Assembly (NCBI RefSeq): GCF_018143015.1
Contig: NC_054740.1
Span: 76,375,915 to 76,439,914, forward strand
Reading direction: 5' to 3'
From: Lytechinus variegatus
Taxonomy: Eukaryota; Echinodermata; Echinoidea; Temnopleuroida; Toxopneustidae
DNA: 64,000 nt
Positions 12,056-25,800 of the stretch are shown here, piece after piece. Within the stretch, counting starts at the first letter, position 1; each line of letters opens with the position of its first letter. A program made the position numbers and the translations under genes. Under the pieces are notes generated by a model, which saw only the letters and a list, made by a program, of their open reading frames with translations, had not been told where the DNA came from and made no database searches.

Positions 12056-15000
12056 AACATTGTTGATGATATTGATTTGAATACAGTTCATCTTGCTGTA
12101 CATGCACCCCCCCCCCTCTCTCTCTCTCTCAAAATTATAAATTCAAAATACTTCTCGGGTTTGGCTTTAACTGACTACGGGTTCCAGCAAAAATTCAACA
12201 CCAGTATTAGGCGTAATGATCCCACGCCATTTCACCTGTTTTATAATGTGAACTCATAAGATATTTATGTTCTCATTAAATACGAATTAAGAACTTACAC
12301 CCACAGTGTTGTATTTCTTCTGGATAGACAAGATTACACATTCTGATTTCCTCTTGCAAACATGTCTGATGTTAATTATAAAATGTTGTTGGCTATCCCA
12401 TACAGCAAATGTCAAATGAATGTGTTAAGATGCAGATGAATAACATAATAAAAAATAATGTAAATGAGATTTATGTGCATGGCAATATCAAATTAGTAAC
12501 AATAGTCTCTCCTGGCCAGTATGTGTACCTTGAATCTGATATGAATTATAATGACAATCAGGCTATGAAAAAAGACGCTCAAATCTAAGAACATATTGGG
12601 GAAACTAGAAAACATCAGGGAAATTGACGAATTATGACACGATTTTGTTTATACTTACAAGAAGATACGGCTAGACATTGAAAAATATACGATTCCCAGG
12701 CTGATTGTAATCTGTAAATTAAATCCGAGTATACCGCAAGGGAGATGACGGAAAAGAACCTCTAGCCATAGTGATAAGAACAGGCTTTCTAATACATTAT
12801 CGCTAATTAAGACATCAAGATGGAAGGAGTACGGACAAGCAAGGTTATAAACAACATCCCCAAAAAAGCTCTGAACTGGAAACGTAAGAGAAAAGTTTAT
12901 TAACCACTGGACAAGAGAAATTCCTTATTCCTTTCTCCATTAATTCCCTCGATGCGGTCTTTGTGATCTGTCTGTTGCTAGATCATCAGTGTGATTGAAA
13001 GAGTTTCCCCCTTTCTTTAAAAAAGAACAAGATGTGTAAAAAGAATATACTGGTAAGAATTGCTCGTTCATAAGGTCAAGGCTATACAATTAGTCATATT
13101 AAAAAAACGAAAGTTGATTAGTAATTCACCTTTGAGGTATTCTGAGCGAGCTCTGATAAAGATTAAAATCTTCATTCACAATTCATGTAAATCATGATTA
13201 TACAAGATATTACTGTCTATTGTTTACGTACATCCAAGGCTGAGTTTACATAATACATGTATATTCAGTTCCAACGGATACTGTACACTTCCGGTTCGGT
13301 TACGCGGCTAGGAGCCAACAAATTGGAGGTCCATCCTAAAAGAAAACTACAAATAGGTGATGGATTTAGGCCTTATAATTTGAAAATGATAACTGAATAA
13401 CCAGAACTAAATTTAAGGTTTCCAGTACTATGTTAAGGCAGAGTATTGTATAATCACTAATTTTGTTTGTTGTATTATTTTAGTACAATAATCTTACATG
13501 ATACTAATTGTTGAATTAAATGTTTCGAATTCCAGGAGTTGGATGAATCGGGAGAACCCATTTTCGCAGACCATATAGGTACACCCCTATTCCACAGTCA
13601 CATTTGCTCCACGGCGGGTCGAAACAGCCATTTTATTCAAACCACCCATGTAGCTATTCAATACAAAAAATGTTAAACGGCCGTTTTCGACTCGACGCGC
13701 CGTACGGCCGCGGTTGATAAAATGTGACCGAGGACCTGAGTATTTTGGGAACTGAAAAAACCCTCTAGATCCGCCTGTACTTTGTGTACTGCGAGTCTTT
13801 GCAACACCAGATTCCATGCCACAAATCTTCCATGTCTGTATGCACGGTAATTCTACAGTTACACCAGCAAATCTGACTATACAGACCAATCAAATAGTTA
13901 TTTCGAGTGGTTGGTTTTGGAGTTGGTTTCGTTGATGTAACTGAATCATTGAGGAAGCACTGACATTCATCCATGACCGAGAAAATACCATCATCGTCTA
14001 TTCATCTTTAAGTCTTTCTATCTATTTGAGGTTGGTTGTATAAAAGGGTGAAAAAATGACAACCTTGGGTTTTCTTTCTTTGAAATATACAATTACCCAT
14101 TACAGCAAATATGGATAGGGTTTCGTTTTTATCAAATGCCCACATCATTGCAGAGTATTCATTTCTACTTCCTCTATGATTGTAATCATATTTGATCCGC
14201 TAAAGAATATCTAAGTTTTGAGGACAAGTAATTGCAAATTCGAAATGCTGTATAGCGTTACTACCGACTCGCAAGCCAATATGTGTGTTTTCGGAAGGGC
14301 TGTGATATATTTGCATACTTCTTTTATTGCTCACGTAAAGACAGTGCTTGCTACATAATAATGCTAATGACGATGTCAGAGTATGCGATGTACGCAGGTT
14401 TAAATTTCGTCAATGATAGTGCCCTTGGTTTGAATTTTTTTCAAGGAAAAATAAAAATCTACCGTATTTGTAATTATCGTTTTCTAGCTTTGACGGAAGA
14501 TTAGATTAACTCAAACTTAGCAGCAAACTCCCATCAAATATCAGAATGAGACAGCCTTTAAACAAATAGTCTTGATCATCTCAGGCCATTGGGTCGGTTC
14601 TCGGACATTTGAATGTTGGAGAGTGATTCCTCCTCTTGAAAAAAAATGATTGTATCTACCAAAACAGACCGGTGACATTATAAAAGATTGAGTCATCTAG
14701 TTATTGTCATACCTTTTAATCACGTGTGTGCTGGTTCATAAACTGCTATTTGCATGTTACACGGGCACTGAGAAACCACAATATGGCGAATGAGAGACCG
14801 GAAGTCATTATTATCTTTTTTTTAATATTAAAAAAATACTTTTTTACGGTGTGTGTACCAATTTATCATAATATCACCCCAATTGGTATAAAACAATTTG
14901 TATTAAACAGATTGACAACAACAACCATTTGAATCGATGGAGATTATACCTTAACTTGAGCGATGTCAGCTAATGTAGGCAGAATTTGACACATTATTTA

Positions 15001-15425
15001 AACTGCACTTGACTTGTCATTTCCACATGATTTGTGATTTGAGATGTGCTTTCTCCTCTTTCTTCCAGATGAATATTAACATTATTCCTTTCACGATGAA
15101 GGCCATAAAACAATTTGATTGAGTATTATTGGAGGCAGTATAAATTGCTTCAAATGGAAATGAAAGTCGTTCAGTGAATAGGAAATATTAGAAGGCACGA
15201 TATAAAACTGGTTATAGCAATTTATACTCATTCTTTGTATTAAGTTACCATGGTTACTTTAGGCAGCCAAAAATATCAAAGGATATAATAGTAGCGGTAG
15301 TACATCATAATAAGACGTGTAATAGAAGTATATACACTGGAAATGGGGGAAGGGAAAAAGGGTGGGTGCTTATTACAAATTTTGATTTGACTTATTGTTT
15401 TTTCTGCCTTTGTAACATTAGTATG
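12056..15425. other. Non-coding flanking DNA, no supported gene
   Basis: This stretch begins just after the second copy of the hAT target duplication. A C run followed by CT repeats lies at about 12106-12130. The longest open frame, minus strand 13587-13889, overlaps a repeat-like stretch containing CTAGATCCGCC, reminiscent of hAT element ends, and has no domain I know. I see no splice-bounded exon or RNA gene. Confidence 0.55.
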
Positions 15426-15628
15426 CACTCTTAAAAATGTTGGGCAACATACTGTCCACACAACAATTGGTTAAAAACTTTATCCAATCCTGGGTAGTTT
15501 TAAACCAATAAAATTAACAGGTGCATTGGATGAAAACTCTACAGTATTGGTTGAAAACTACCCAGGGTTGGGTAAATTTTTCAACCAATCTTTGTGTGGA
15601 CAGCATGTTGTCCAACATTTTAAGAGTG
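15426..15628. mobile_element. Palindromic MITE with CACTCTTAAAA termini
   Basis: The 203-bp element begins CACTCTTAAAAATGTTGGGC and ends in the inverse CAACATTTTAAGAGTG. Inner inverted words such as CTGTCCACACAA and TTGTGTGGACAG continue the pairing, as does the ACCCAGG region near the centre. It has no coding capacity, and I could not settle the target duplication. Confidence 0.8.
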
Positions 15629-16290
15629 TGTAATACATTTTCATTACAAAACAGACATTATCGATTTTTGGATTGTGTTGACATGAATCATTGAGGAAAA
15701 TAGGAAGGAGTTCGATAGGAAAGACTTCGGAAGACGACTGAAGCACACTACAACCCTTAGGTATGCCTAATTTACATTGCGATTTAATTTAGGTATTTTG
15801 ATATCATTTTCTTTACAGAATTGATTGAGTAGCGCATATTAAGAATTAGGTAAAAATTGTTATTTAATATTCAGTCCTATAATTCTATGTAGGTCAGCTT
15901 CTATTGGCAGGTGTTTTAAACATGTGTGATCCATCAATGTTTTTTTTTTTATTTTAAATGTGTTTCTTACCGAAAAGGTAGCAATAATATCATTAGCTTT
16001 GATGTAGATGCGGTGCAAATTTCAGCCAGTGGCCCGCTGGTGATGAGATGGGGGCCATGACCCCCCCCCAAAAAAAAAAAAAAAAAACGGTCGCTCGGGA
16101 CTTTTAAGACATTTTGCCTCATGCACAATGCTGTGCTTAGGCCTATTCATTTTTCGCTCATTATGCTTGATATTGATTACACATTGTAATCACAGTATCA
16201 AATGTCCTAGAAGTTTCTTTTAACTAATCCTTTTGTTTCTTTGGTCAAATGAAAACAAAATGTATACATAGACACCCCGAAATTTTGCTT

Positions 16291-16822
16291 GGTAACTCTT
16301 TTATTTAAATATTGTAAAGAAATGGATGGAGAGAACAATGGTATAGGCGTAGCTTAAATCAAGGTTCCCCAGAGCTATCTACCCTTTGGAAAAATTATTT
16401 AAATAAAAGAGTTGCCAAAACTGTTGTACGTGTATAGCTTCACACATTTGTATACTTTCTCCCATACATGTACTGTATGAAAGCAATAGCATTGATCCAG
16501 CTGAGGGATGGCGGCTTGTCATCGTTCAAAACCCACCTTCACCCGACAAAGGAAATTATAAATGGTATGGTGTCGAAAATCTGTCTTTCTGACGGTCAAT
16601 TGGATCTGGGTCGCCCTATCCACTAACCCGTCTCTGTGGTCTAGTGGTTAAGGCACCGGCGTTCAAAGCTGGGGGCCCGGGTTCGATTCCCGGCAGAGAC
16701 ATTTTTTCGGCATCACCAATTTTTCCAAAGGGTAGATAGCTCTGGGGAACCTTGATTTAAGCTACGCCTACTATTGTTCTCTTCATCCATTTCTTTACAA
16801 TATTTAAATAAAAGAGTTGCCA
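16291..16822. repeat. Inverted-repeat unit enclosing a tRNA-Glu-like gene
   Basis: Arms 16291-16395 and 16719-16822 are inverted copies that share, for example, GGCGTAGCTTAAATCAAGG and CTATCTACCCTTTGG. The loop holds the tRNA-like gene at 16630-16700. After the left arm the sequence ATTTAAATAAAAGAGTTGCC continues to TATAGCTTCACACATT. The same string follows the right arm, interrupted there by the element at 16847-17170. The unit therefore looks like an inverted duplication whose outer flank is also present as a direct copy. Confidence 0.8.
16630..16700 (+). tRNA. tRNA-Glu (UUC)-like gene, complete cloverleaf
   Basis: The 71 nt fold into a full cloverleaf. The acceptor stem GTCTCTG/CAGAGAC has seven perfect pairs. 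The D stem is GTC/GGC and the D loop TAGTGGTTAA. The anticodon stem is CCGGC/GCTGG with loop GTTCAAA, giving anticodon TTC. The variable loop is GGGC, and the T stem is CCGGG/CCCGG around TTCGATT. A box and B box are both intact, and a T6 run at 16702-16707 can end pol III transcription. CCA is not encoded, as usual in eukaryotes. Its position inside an inverted-repeat unit raises the alternative that it is the head of a mobile tRNA-derived element; the perfect stems argue for a recent or functional gene. Confidence 0.8.
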
Positions 16823-16841
16823 AAGCTGTTGTACATGTATA

Positions 16842-17175
16842 GCTTCCAGGGGCGGATCCAGCTTTTTATAAAGGGGGAGGGGTTGAGGTGGTATGCGAGG
16901 GAGCGTAGCGACCGAGTCCAAGCGAGCGGAGCGAGCGAGGGGGAGGGTGTGGGAGGGGGTGTCCCCCCTCCCACAGTAGGGAATATTTTTTAAAATCTGT
17001 GTGTGAAAATGGCGTTTTCTTGCATCTAAAACATTACTATTTCTGGTATAGATGTCGTTGCCAAATTAACCTTCATGAAAATTTAAAGATTTTTAAATAT
17101 GGTCCCCGGATTTTTTTTTTTTTTTTGGGGGGGGGGGGTTGCAACCCCCCCCCCTCTAGATCCGCTTCTGGCTTC
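16842..17175. mobile_element. hAT-like CAGGGGCGGATCC element inserted beside the tRNA unit
   Basis: The element is 16847-17170 (324 bp), with ends CAGGGGCGGATCCAGC and the inverse-like CTAGATCCGCTTCTG. GCTTC flanks it on both sides (16842-16846 and 17171-17175). The paralogous string near 16430-16445 reads TATAGCTTCACACATT without interruption, giving an empty-site control within the same window. The interior holds GAGCG-rich words and a T14G12-like run. The ends resemble hAT elements, but only 5 bp of target duplication are visible, not 8, so the superfamily is uncertain. Confidence 0.75.
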
Positions 17176-17179
17176 ACAC

Positions 17180-17182
<3 letters not shown>

Positions 17183-17239
<57 letters not shown>

Positions 17240-17246
17240 TATATAT
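17183..17246. repeat. (TA)n microsatellite
   Basis: About 31 TA units run with one phase slip near 17231. Open frames across it encode only Tyr-Ile runs and are artefacts. Confidence 0.95.
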
Positions 17247-19848
17247 TGTTTACGTCAGCCATGTATCTTACATGTGCTTTGTTAATTTGTTGAACTCGAT
17301 TGAGACCCGGTGCCATCCGTCTGAAGACGTTAAGTATCCGTATACGTGTTTCATTCGCTCTGTATCCATTGAACATCTGTCTACTGTGATTTCATTGTTC
17401 GCTCATTTTGTTCATTGTCTGGAGCGGATAAAATACAGATGGAGCCACCCCGAAATTTTGCTTGTCCTCTGTACCAGTTAAGGCCTTTCATCACTGCTTA
17501 AGTTTAGTTTTTGACTCATTTCCATTTATTACATCATATCGAATTGTACAATATAAATACAAATAGGTTGAAATAACGATGAAAGTAATTTGATATGACA
17601 TGAATATTTGCTCTGTCATCGCGTTACCTTCCAAGAAACAGCGTACTAACAAACGTTCTTCTTTTAGTAACACCCCTATGCACCCTTAAGATGTGGAACT
17701 TTCAATCTTAAGGCAAAAAGGGGGCAAAAAGATGCTCCCAGCGAGGTAATGGTCGAACCTCATTTCTTAAAGGGTAGACGTGCATTTTTCTTTATTGTGA
17801 CTGATGCAAAACTAATATAAGCACCTTTTTTCATCCTTATTGTATAATGTAATTTCATGGAAAAATATTCCTTCACACGTATCTGATCTACTGAAATACT
17901 AATATAAAACACAGTGCTCATCAAAACCTATCACAGTCATGACAGAGTTGAACAGCAATAGGGATCTCGTATATTCTAAGATTATTCCGTAAAGAAATAT
18001 TACTCCGACAAAAAAATCAGACTTTGATGACCAGAATGAGAGATTTGAATAGTTTATATTAATAACCCACAATTATAATATAAAAAACATATCACATAGG
18101 TGAGTACCAAACAAGCTATTGAGCAATTATTTCATACAGTGTCATATTTCAAATCCATTGCCATCTCCATATTATTTGAGCAGCGGTTGAGACAGGAAGT
18201 TGAATATTCCACATCAGGTAACAAAAAAACCTCGATCTTTCCTTTGTACTAGCAATATTTTGCTAGAAGAAACCTCTTAATTCTTATAAAATTCAGTAAT
18301 GATCTATGCTGCCTTTATTTTCTATAAATATCACAAATCATGAAAAGTTAAAACTAATCATTACCAGCCTGGGGTCTTTCATGATGTAAACCATATATTA
18401 AACTAATCGTATATAATATTAAGTAACAATTGAGACAGATACAATCATCGTAAAAGGCTATGCCTTTGTAAAGTACAAGGTCTTCTTAAAGTGAAAATGA
18501 ATGGAAGTCAAACAATATTGTTTGCAAGACATCAATTTCCTTCGGAGATGAATACGTAATATAAAAAGAGCTTTCTCAATAGTGTCAAGTATCTAAAGAT
18601 ATTTATTTTACGCAAAGTCTTTATATTTTTTCAACAAGTTCAAAAGATTCCTGTTTCATTATTACGTTTATTACACAACGCAGCATCATAAGAAGGTAAT
18701 ATTGATATTGTTGCAAGCTCAAGAACCTTGATGATGTAAAACCAATCTGGGGCCCGTAGCACAAAGCTTAGCAATGATCGTAGAATATTTTCTACGATTG
18801 ATTGCATTGGGTACAATGTACAATCAATCGTAGAAATCAAGGGTAATCAGTAATATTTGTGTTACGGAACCCTGGACATCACAGCGGTACCAATTGACAC
18901 AGTGAAAAACGATTATTTCATGAGGCTACATAGTTTCTTTTCCAAAATATGAATGGAAAACAAATAAAATGTTGCCAATGCCTAAACTTCCATTTTCAGA
19001 AGAACACATTCCATTTACGTGGGCTGTTTTTAAGGTTTTTTTTATCCTACATCCAAATCGAGAGCATTTTCGATTCATGAGTATGAACACAGCTGTTGTT
19101 CATGTTTTATTGTTTTGAATATTCTTACTCCACGCTGACATTTTCCGAATTATTCTGGGAATTGCACGGGTAATTAAATGGAAATAGAATACTTGTAATG
19201 AAGTAAATAAGAATATAAATCACACGATAAAAGGACCAACAATTACCACTAATATAAGTTTTTAACAAACAATGATTTATAATAAATTTTGACGCAGCCC
19301 TCTCGCTATTTAAAGAAATTCATTGTCGACAAGGTCATCTTAGATACTTCATCAGTACGATTTGGCCTCGATAAAATATCAGATCAAGAAATACAGTTTA
19401 TTCTCACATGACTATAATCAGACATATTTATACCTTTATCCTCCCATCTCCCTCACAGACTCAAACAGCCAGCACACACTCACTTACGCGCGCACACACA
19501 CGCACACACCCACACACACACTACATACACTTACTCACGCACGGATATACACATCCGTATATTTGGACCTCACGTACATCCATCTCCCATCCAATTAGAA
19601 ATGATTTTATCACCGAGTATTAGCACCTTTCGTCTAATTACCTTTGATTTTTTTCATCAAATTTCAGTTAATGCATTTCAGTTATAGATTATGCAATTAC
19701 ACTATTCACTCACGGCCACTCTGAAACACACCCGCATCAATGTACTTATTCAGGCACTTCTCATATTAATTCGGAAATGTTATTTTACGTTCTTCGAAAC
19801 AATTAACCAATCATTGAAAGAAATTATTTCATGTCAAGCCCAAACATT
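17247..19848. other. 3' flank and presumed 3' UTR of gene A
   Basis: This stretch lies downstream of the gene A stop codon at 19849-19851. On the minus strand AATAAA-type signals occur, for example at about 19394-19399 and near 19106; which one is used cannot be told from sequence. An AC microsatellite lies at about 19490-19521. No other exon was found. Confidence 0.5.
18748..18875. mobile_element. Short palindromic element with GGGGCCCGTAGCAC end
   Basis: Ends GGGGCCCGTAGCAC and the inverse-like GTGTTACGGAACCC enclose an inner hairpin, with two inverted copies of a CTACGATTGATTG-like word around ATTGGGTACAATGT. The termini resemble those of the 6422 and 24745 elements, so it is probably a related but diverged family. 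Confidence 0.6.
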
Positions 19849-19881
19849 TTAACTGTTCTTCTGCGGGATCTTCACAGTGAC
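19849..19881 (-). CDS. ALDH2: Gene A exon 14: last 10 codons and stop
   Basis: The exon is 33 nt: [10 protein letters not shown] then TAA, after a clear pyrimidine-CTTTAG acceptor. This is the standard C-terminus of ALDH1/2 proteins and shows the gene is complete. Confidence 0.95.
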   Translation of the reverse strand, partial: VTVKIPQKNS

Positions 19882-22800
19882 CTAAAGAAATGAGAGGGAA
19901 CAAAACAGTGATGGTTAATAAGATTATAATGGAAGACAATTCAGAGTAGGTAAAAGTTATGTGTCTTTAAACTGGTTGACGATGATGCTCATCTTTTTTT
20001 TCATCCGTGAAGGGGGGGGGGGGGTAATTATCAATTCACTTCATAATAATATTCTAACATAGGCTGCTGTACGTCCTATATTCTGATGATATGACAGGAA
20101 TTACTACATCTCTCTGACGGTGATGACGATTTTTATTTCTTTTTAATGAAGTTTGTATTGCGTCGTATGTGCTAACATTCTGAAAAAAATACTTTACGTC
20201 GAATGGCAAACGGGAATAAGGACGGAGTTTTAAACTGTAAACGTAAAAATTGACAATCAACAATAAAATGATAGTGGATCTCACTTACAGTTTTGACTTC
20301 CGTGTAGGCTTCCAGACCATACTCGCCTAGTTCTCGACCAGTACCAGACATCTTGTACCCTCCAAAGGGAGCCATAGTGCTTACTACGTTGTAGCAATTG
20401 ATCCTTTTGAAAAATGAAAATAAATACATAAAATTTATCGGCAAATTCTACTTTGTACTTACATTATAGATTTTGCATCCCTGGAAATGTTAAGAAATTA
20501 CTCGAAATAAAAACTTGCGTATAACAGATTCATCATAAATATCTTCTTCACAGAATTAATATTCGGCATTATCATCTCCAAACAACTAAAAGAAAATTAA
20601 CAAACTGCGGTAACAAAGTCATAGGAAGCAATATATATCGGTAACTTTTCACTTTCTTTCTGTCTGATCGCTTTCATTTGTACCTTGTTTCATTTATTTG
20701 TTCATGCTGTTTTTCAGATCAAAAGCTCATCTAAATTTTCATCCTATCATGGAGTTACATGAACAAAACTATTTTGAAAAGCAAATTTCAAAGAGTTCAT
20801 TCTGGACTATGTAATAAAATAAGACTACAGCACATTAATACATTTAGTGAGCTTTCTGTTGAATAATGTTCAAGTTATTATATTTTGTGGCAATAGGTTT
20901 CTGCATGTGCAGCACAAATTTATTCAAGTTATTAATAAGAATTGTATAACATCAAAACTCATTTACTTTGTCGGTGTTTTAAACCGATTGCAAAAATATA
21001 CCTCCTAGCCATTCTTGATTGATATGCAGTGCATGTTCATGACACACAATCAGAAATGTTTACTAGTCGAATAACAAAATAGACTTGCATGGATTTCTCA
21101 AGAAAACAGAAATATCTTTAATTTCATTCCCAATTTACTAAGAGCTATGATGGAAATTCAGATACATGTAATATCAATCTAATATTTCAAGGTAACGAGG
21201 ATCTCAAAACGTGATAAAAATCAAAGTAAAGTCACTTTCCTGACACGATTTCAATAGTGTCACATCCGCTATTAAGTCTGAGGGCGTATACTATCATATT
21301 CTGCATACACGCCACCCCCTTATCTATTTGTTGCACATTCAGTATAGTTCAATACAAATCATAATCATATCATAATGTTAGGATAAACTGGAAGCACTAT
21401 CGTCATCAAAATATCCTAAGCTTTCCTAGACGTTACCACCTGGTGGGTGTTTCATAAAGTTGTTCATAAGATACGAATGACTTTACGCACGACCGGTGAT
21501 CCTTTTTTGTGCTATGTGATATCCCTATATAATTTATTTATGACCTAAGAACATGTTCCAGTCGTGCATAAAGTTCTGTGTAACTTTACGAACAGCTTCA
21601 TGAAACACCCACCTGATACTGTAGGACCATATTGATATGTGGAAGTCACGATTTTTTAAAGATCAAAATTAGTTTTCCAGGATAATTTAGTGCATGAAAA
21701 GAAATTTATTTCTGGCATCCGATTCTTCACGTCCATATATATGATATATCTGGTTGGTAAGGTTCGTGAATGAAATAATAACTCGTGGATCAAGCTTTAT
21801 TTGTCTTGATATCAATTTTAAGTAGGTGAAAGATGAAGCACCAAGACTGGTTTCCCTATCAAAGCTGAAGGCTCTATCTCACAAAAGAGGATAAGCTGGA
21901 TCATATTCCGTGTGCACCTATGATCGATTTAAAAAACCTAGATAGTGCGAGGAATAAACCTCATCCATAGAGTTTGAGTTTAGTTTGTAAATGTAAATTA
22001 AATCAAAAACCTGTTACGTTTGCGTCATTCTATTCCTAAAAAATGATTGAACTATCTGTTAGCAATCACGATGTTTGGTCGGAAAACGTGATTTTATCAT
22101 GATTTCAAGTATTGGAGTTGGAAGATAAAATAAATGAAAGGAAAAATACATGGTCTTTCCAAATGACAGTTAAGCACTCAAATATAACCTCTACAATTTT
22201 TCACACAGCTAAATCTGTTTGGTTAACAATTAACCTGCCATTTTGTATCAAATGTGATATAGATTTAAATGTAACTCATTTTTGTTTCTTAAAGATGGTA
22301 TGATCATATCGAGTTAAAGTATCCCATATCGTAATATCTATGAGAACACATTCAAAAACACCCTTTTTTAAATGGTCAGTTCTGTCGACCGTTACAGTGT
22401 CCTGAGTTTAAAACAAAATGTATTTTTAGAATTGTCAATGCTATTGAAATAATTACTGGAAATCAAACTAAAAATGTCCCAAATAATAATATAATGTAAG
22501 TATATGAAAATTATAGTCTTTGACAGGTCTTAATGGTATGTTCTTGTAACGACTGATTCATTTAATTTCCAACTTGGTGAGAAAAGATATGTATTTAAAA
22601 CGCTTCATTACAATCATTGGCATCCCTATAAACCAACTATATGGTTATAAAAAAAAATCCCCAAATAATACTTTCCTGAGGTGGTATTGCCTTTCGCATA
22701 AGCAAAAATAGTCTAGAAATCAATCATCACAATGCATGAACTTGAGCATAAACCTTATCTAGCTATTTTGCATTAGGCCACCGGTATTTGTCGCGCATGG

Positions 22801-25800
22801 GTTGTTCATGAATGAGGTTTTATTACGAGATTTTTTTCAGCATATGATGTCATCCTCTATTACATTCTTCCGGTTTAGGGAACATCCTCAATACAAAGAG
22901 ATCTAAATCTGATTGGTTTGGATGAAAAATGAGATTGATATATTCCCAATTCCACAAAATTCAAACATGACTCTCATCTATCCCTTACGATTACACGGAC
23001 AATACCAACAATGAGAAAATACACAATTTCATTAATGGCATGATTGAGAAAGAATAAGATTACAGGCTCTTTCTGAATTGTCAATGTTGCGGCGAGATTT
23101 CATTTCCTAAATTGAATGATCGTGGGAGGATCCCGCTTCTCATGTCAAAGACCAGTTGGAGCGAGTGATTTGAGACGTGAAAGAGATGTTCATTGACTCG
23201 ATTTCCTTCTTCATCAGTGTTCTATAAAACCTTGACTGGTCTTGGAATTGTACAGCGCCCCGCTCCCTGATATTTTAACCTTACAATGGTTACATTAAGT
23301 AGATACTTAACAAGATTTTTCTGGAAAATTTAAAAATATTACAAGATAGAGGCTGTAATTACTGTAATAGTTGAGGATCTCTCATTGCATTAACAACCCA
23401 TCTCCATTATGTTCATGGTTAAATTAATTGCCTGATCTCGCGAGTAATAATTGCGAGATATCTTTTATACACACATAACCATCGAGAGGATTGGACGCTA
23501 TTCGTGCATACCCTAATTTGTTTTTAGAATATCCCCATTCTTCTAAGATCGTGGATGCTGATAACAAGAGTGACAACAATAAAGATGACATCTCCATTGA
23601 ATCTTATCAAAATTTGCTATCTAGAGCGGATATGAAACGTTGCCGATATCAAGGCCGTAAATTATTTCTTTCTCGAATAGTGATCATATTTATTTTTTTT
23701 CTTTTGTTTTGAAATGAGATTGCGTTTTTTAAGGGAATGCTTGTTTAAAAATTAATAGACTGAAGTAATCAATGAGCCGTGTACTACAGTACAAGAAATG
23801 AAAATCGTTCAGAATTTATCATCTTTATCACTATCATGATTATCATTAACCGTTCATTGTTATGACAACGGCGATTGAAAAAAATGTAAGTGTAATACAT
23901 GATTATACCACTCGTCTCAATATTTCCATTACCATCTTTAGAATACAAAGACTGCGATTTGTAGGAATTACTCCTCGTAATTTGAATATAATTAGATATG
24001 TTGGTAGAAAATCCATTTTGACATCGTGTATAGGCTAAGTTGATACACAACCTTCAAACATAATACAGTACCACTTATGATGAGGAGATGGGTACCATCT
24101 TCATTCGTTCTAAATGATATCTCCCATACTGCAATGAGATTATGAATGAGTAAACCACCCGAGTTGCTTTAAAATATTGGGGGTTGAAGTTATGTGCCTG
24201 CGCCTGGCAGTATTTAAACGCGCGAAGCGCTCCCTAATATAATAGAAGGGAAACTGTGAAGCTATAGAGAGAGGGTGTCCCCAATTCCCCACGAATCTCC
24301 ATTGAATTTATTAAAAGATAGCCAGACTGTAAGCTCGCTAGAATGAAAAGAAGGGTGTGGCGAGAAGGTCATAGTCTTTCTCATCCACAAGTGAAGTGCA
24401 GAAGGTTTGCAGTTTATCAAGTTTACAGAGAAGGGAGAATGGACCATAGTATACAGTTCTGAGTTCTGGTTGATTCCGAAACTTGACTGTGTTGCCATCG
24501 AGGCTGAAAAACTTGAAAGCCTTATTTTAATAAGGGAAAGACGAACTGTCGTACTATCATTTCACATCTTAATTTTGACACGTGATCTACGCCCACTTTG
24601 ACTATCTTCAGCTTAGCCTCACTCCATATGGTATAAATTCTAGTTCCTCTACAACCAGTTCGTCTAAATGTCATTGTCATAACAGTCAAGTTACCATCTT
24701 TTATAATTTCCAATTAGGCATACTCATTTCGTCAAATATCCCCTGGGGTCCGTTGCAGAAAGAGTTGCGTTTAAACGCAAGTCAAAATATCAATCGCAAG
24801 TCCCGAATGCGCGCTGTTGATTGGTTGAAAATTAAGTTGCGCATGATTTTTAGAGTTGCGATTGATTGCAACTCTTTCTGCAACGGGCCCCTGGTCTAAT
24901 AACATGTGCAGTCCAGTCGGAAAATTGCCATTACGTCCATTGCCATGTCGTCTAATCCCATTCAGTCCAATGAAATTTCGTCCAATAGCCATTTATTGCA
25001 TCATACAATATTAATTGCACTCTTATGCACTGTGGCTGAGTGTTTGATGTTTGCGTGCATGCGGGGGGAGGGGGGTGCACCGCCGACCGAGCAGGGGAAA
25101 AAAGACATAAACTTGATGTATATTTAAAATCCCCAATTTTTCTTTTTCAAAGCAATCCAATGTAATCAGATATTGTACCTTTCATATTTCCTCTTTATCA
25201 CTTACTTTTCTGTCACTTTTGGGAACGGGGGAGTATTCAATTTTTTTTAAATTGAAATGAGAACTAGTCAAATTGGGCAAAGTAAATATCGTTCAATATA
25301 TCTAATATTTCGGAAACCTACATTTTTGGGGGGTTAAGGCACCGCTTCGCGCACGGAAACACAGTCAAATATCTAATTCAAATGCAGATATTAGGAAAAG
25401 AAAAAAATATATATCAATCAAAATCCATAACACATCAAAAGGTGTAGAGTATGTTTCGAAAGAATTTGCGTGCTGCTTATTACATCGGTTCTTCCCGAAT
25501 GGTAATGTAGTAAATTGATGCCGCCAACCCTATTGACTTGGTGGCTACCCACAAATTACGATTCAAGAATCGCATTTAGGAACTTTCCCCGCAGCATTTA
25601 TCCCCCTTAATCCTAATATGTAATTTAAGAAGCAGACCCTTGTGATTTGACTGAAATTCAATGGTCTCTCATGATGATTTTAATTTTGGTGGTTTTTCAG
25701 CTGGGATTGCGAGAGGAATCTTTTCTATGAATGGATATCGACCTCCAAAGAAGGTTCTAGTAAACGTCACAAGAAATTAGGAAACTGAAAAGGGCGTTTT

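Noticed and set aside
13587..13974. Two overlapping minus-strand open frames of 100 and 69 codons
   Set aside because: They match no family I know, lie beside repeat-like CTAGATCCGCC sequence, and have no flanking exons.
16999..17481. 160-codon plus-strand open frame
   Set aside because: It runs through the T/G homopolymer of a hAT-like element and a TA microsatellite, so it is not a gene.
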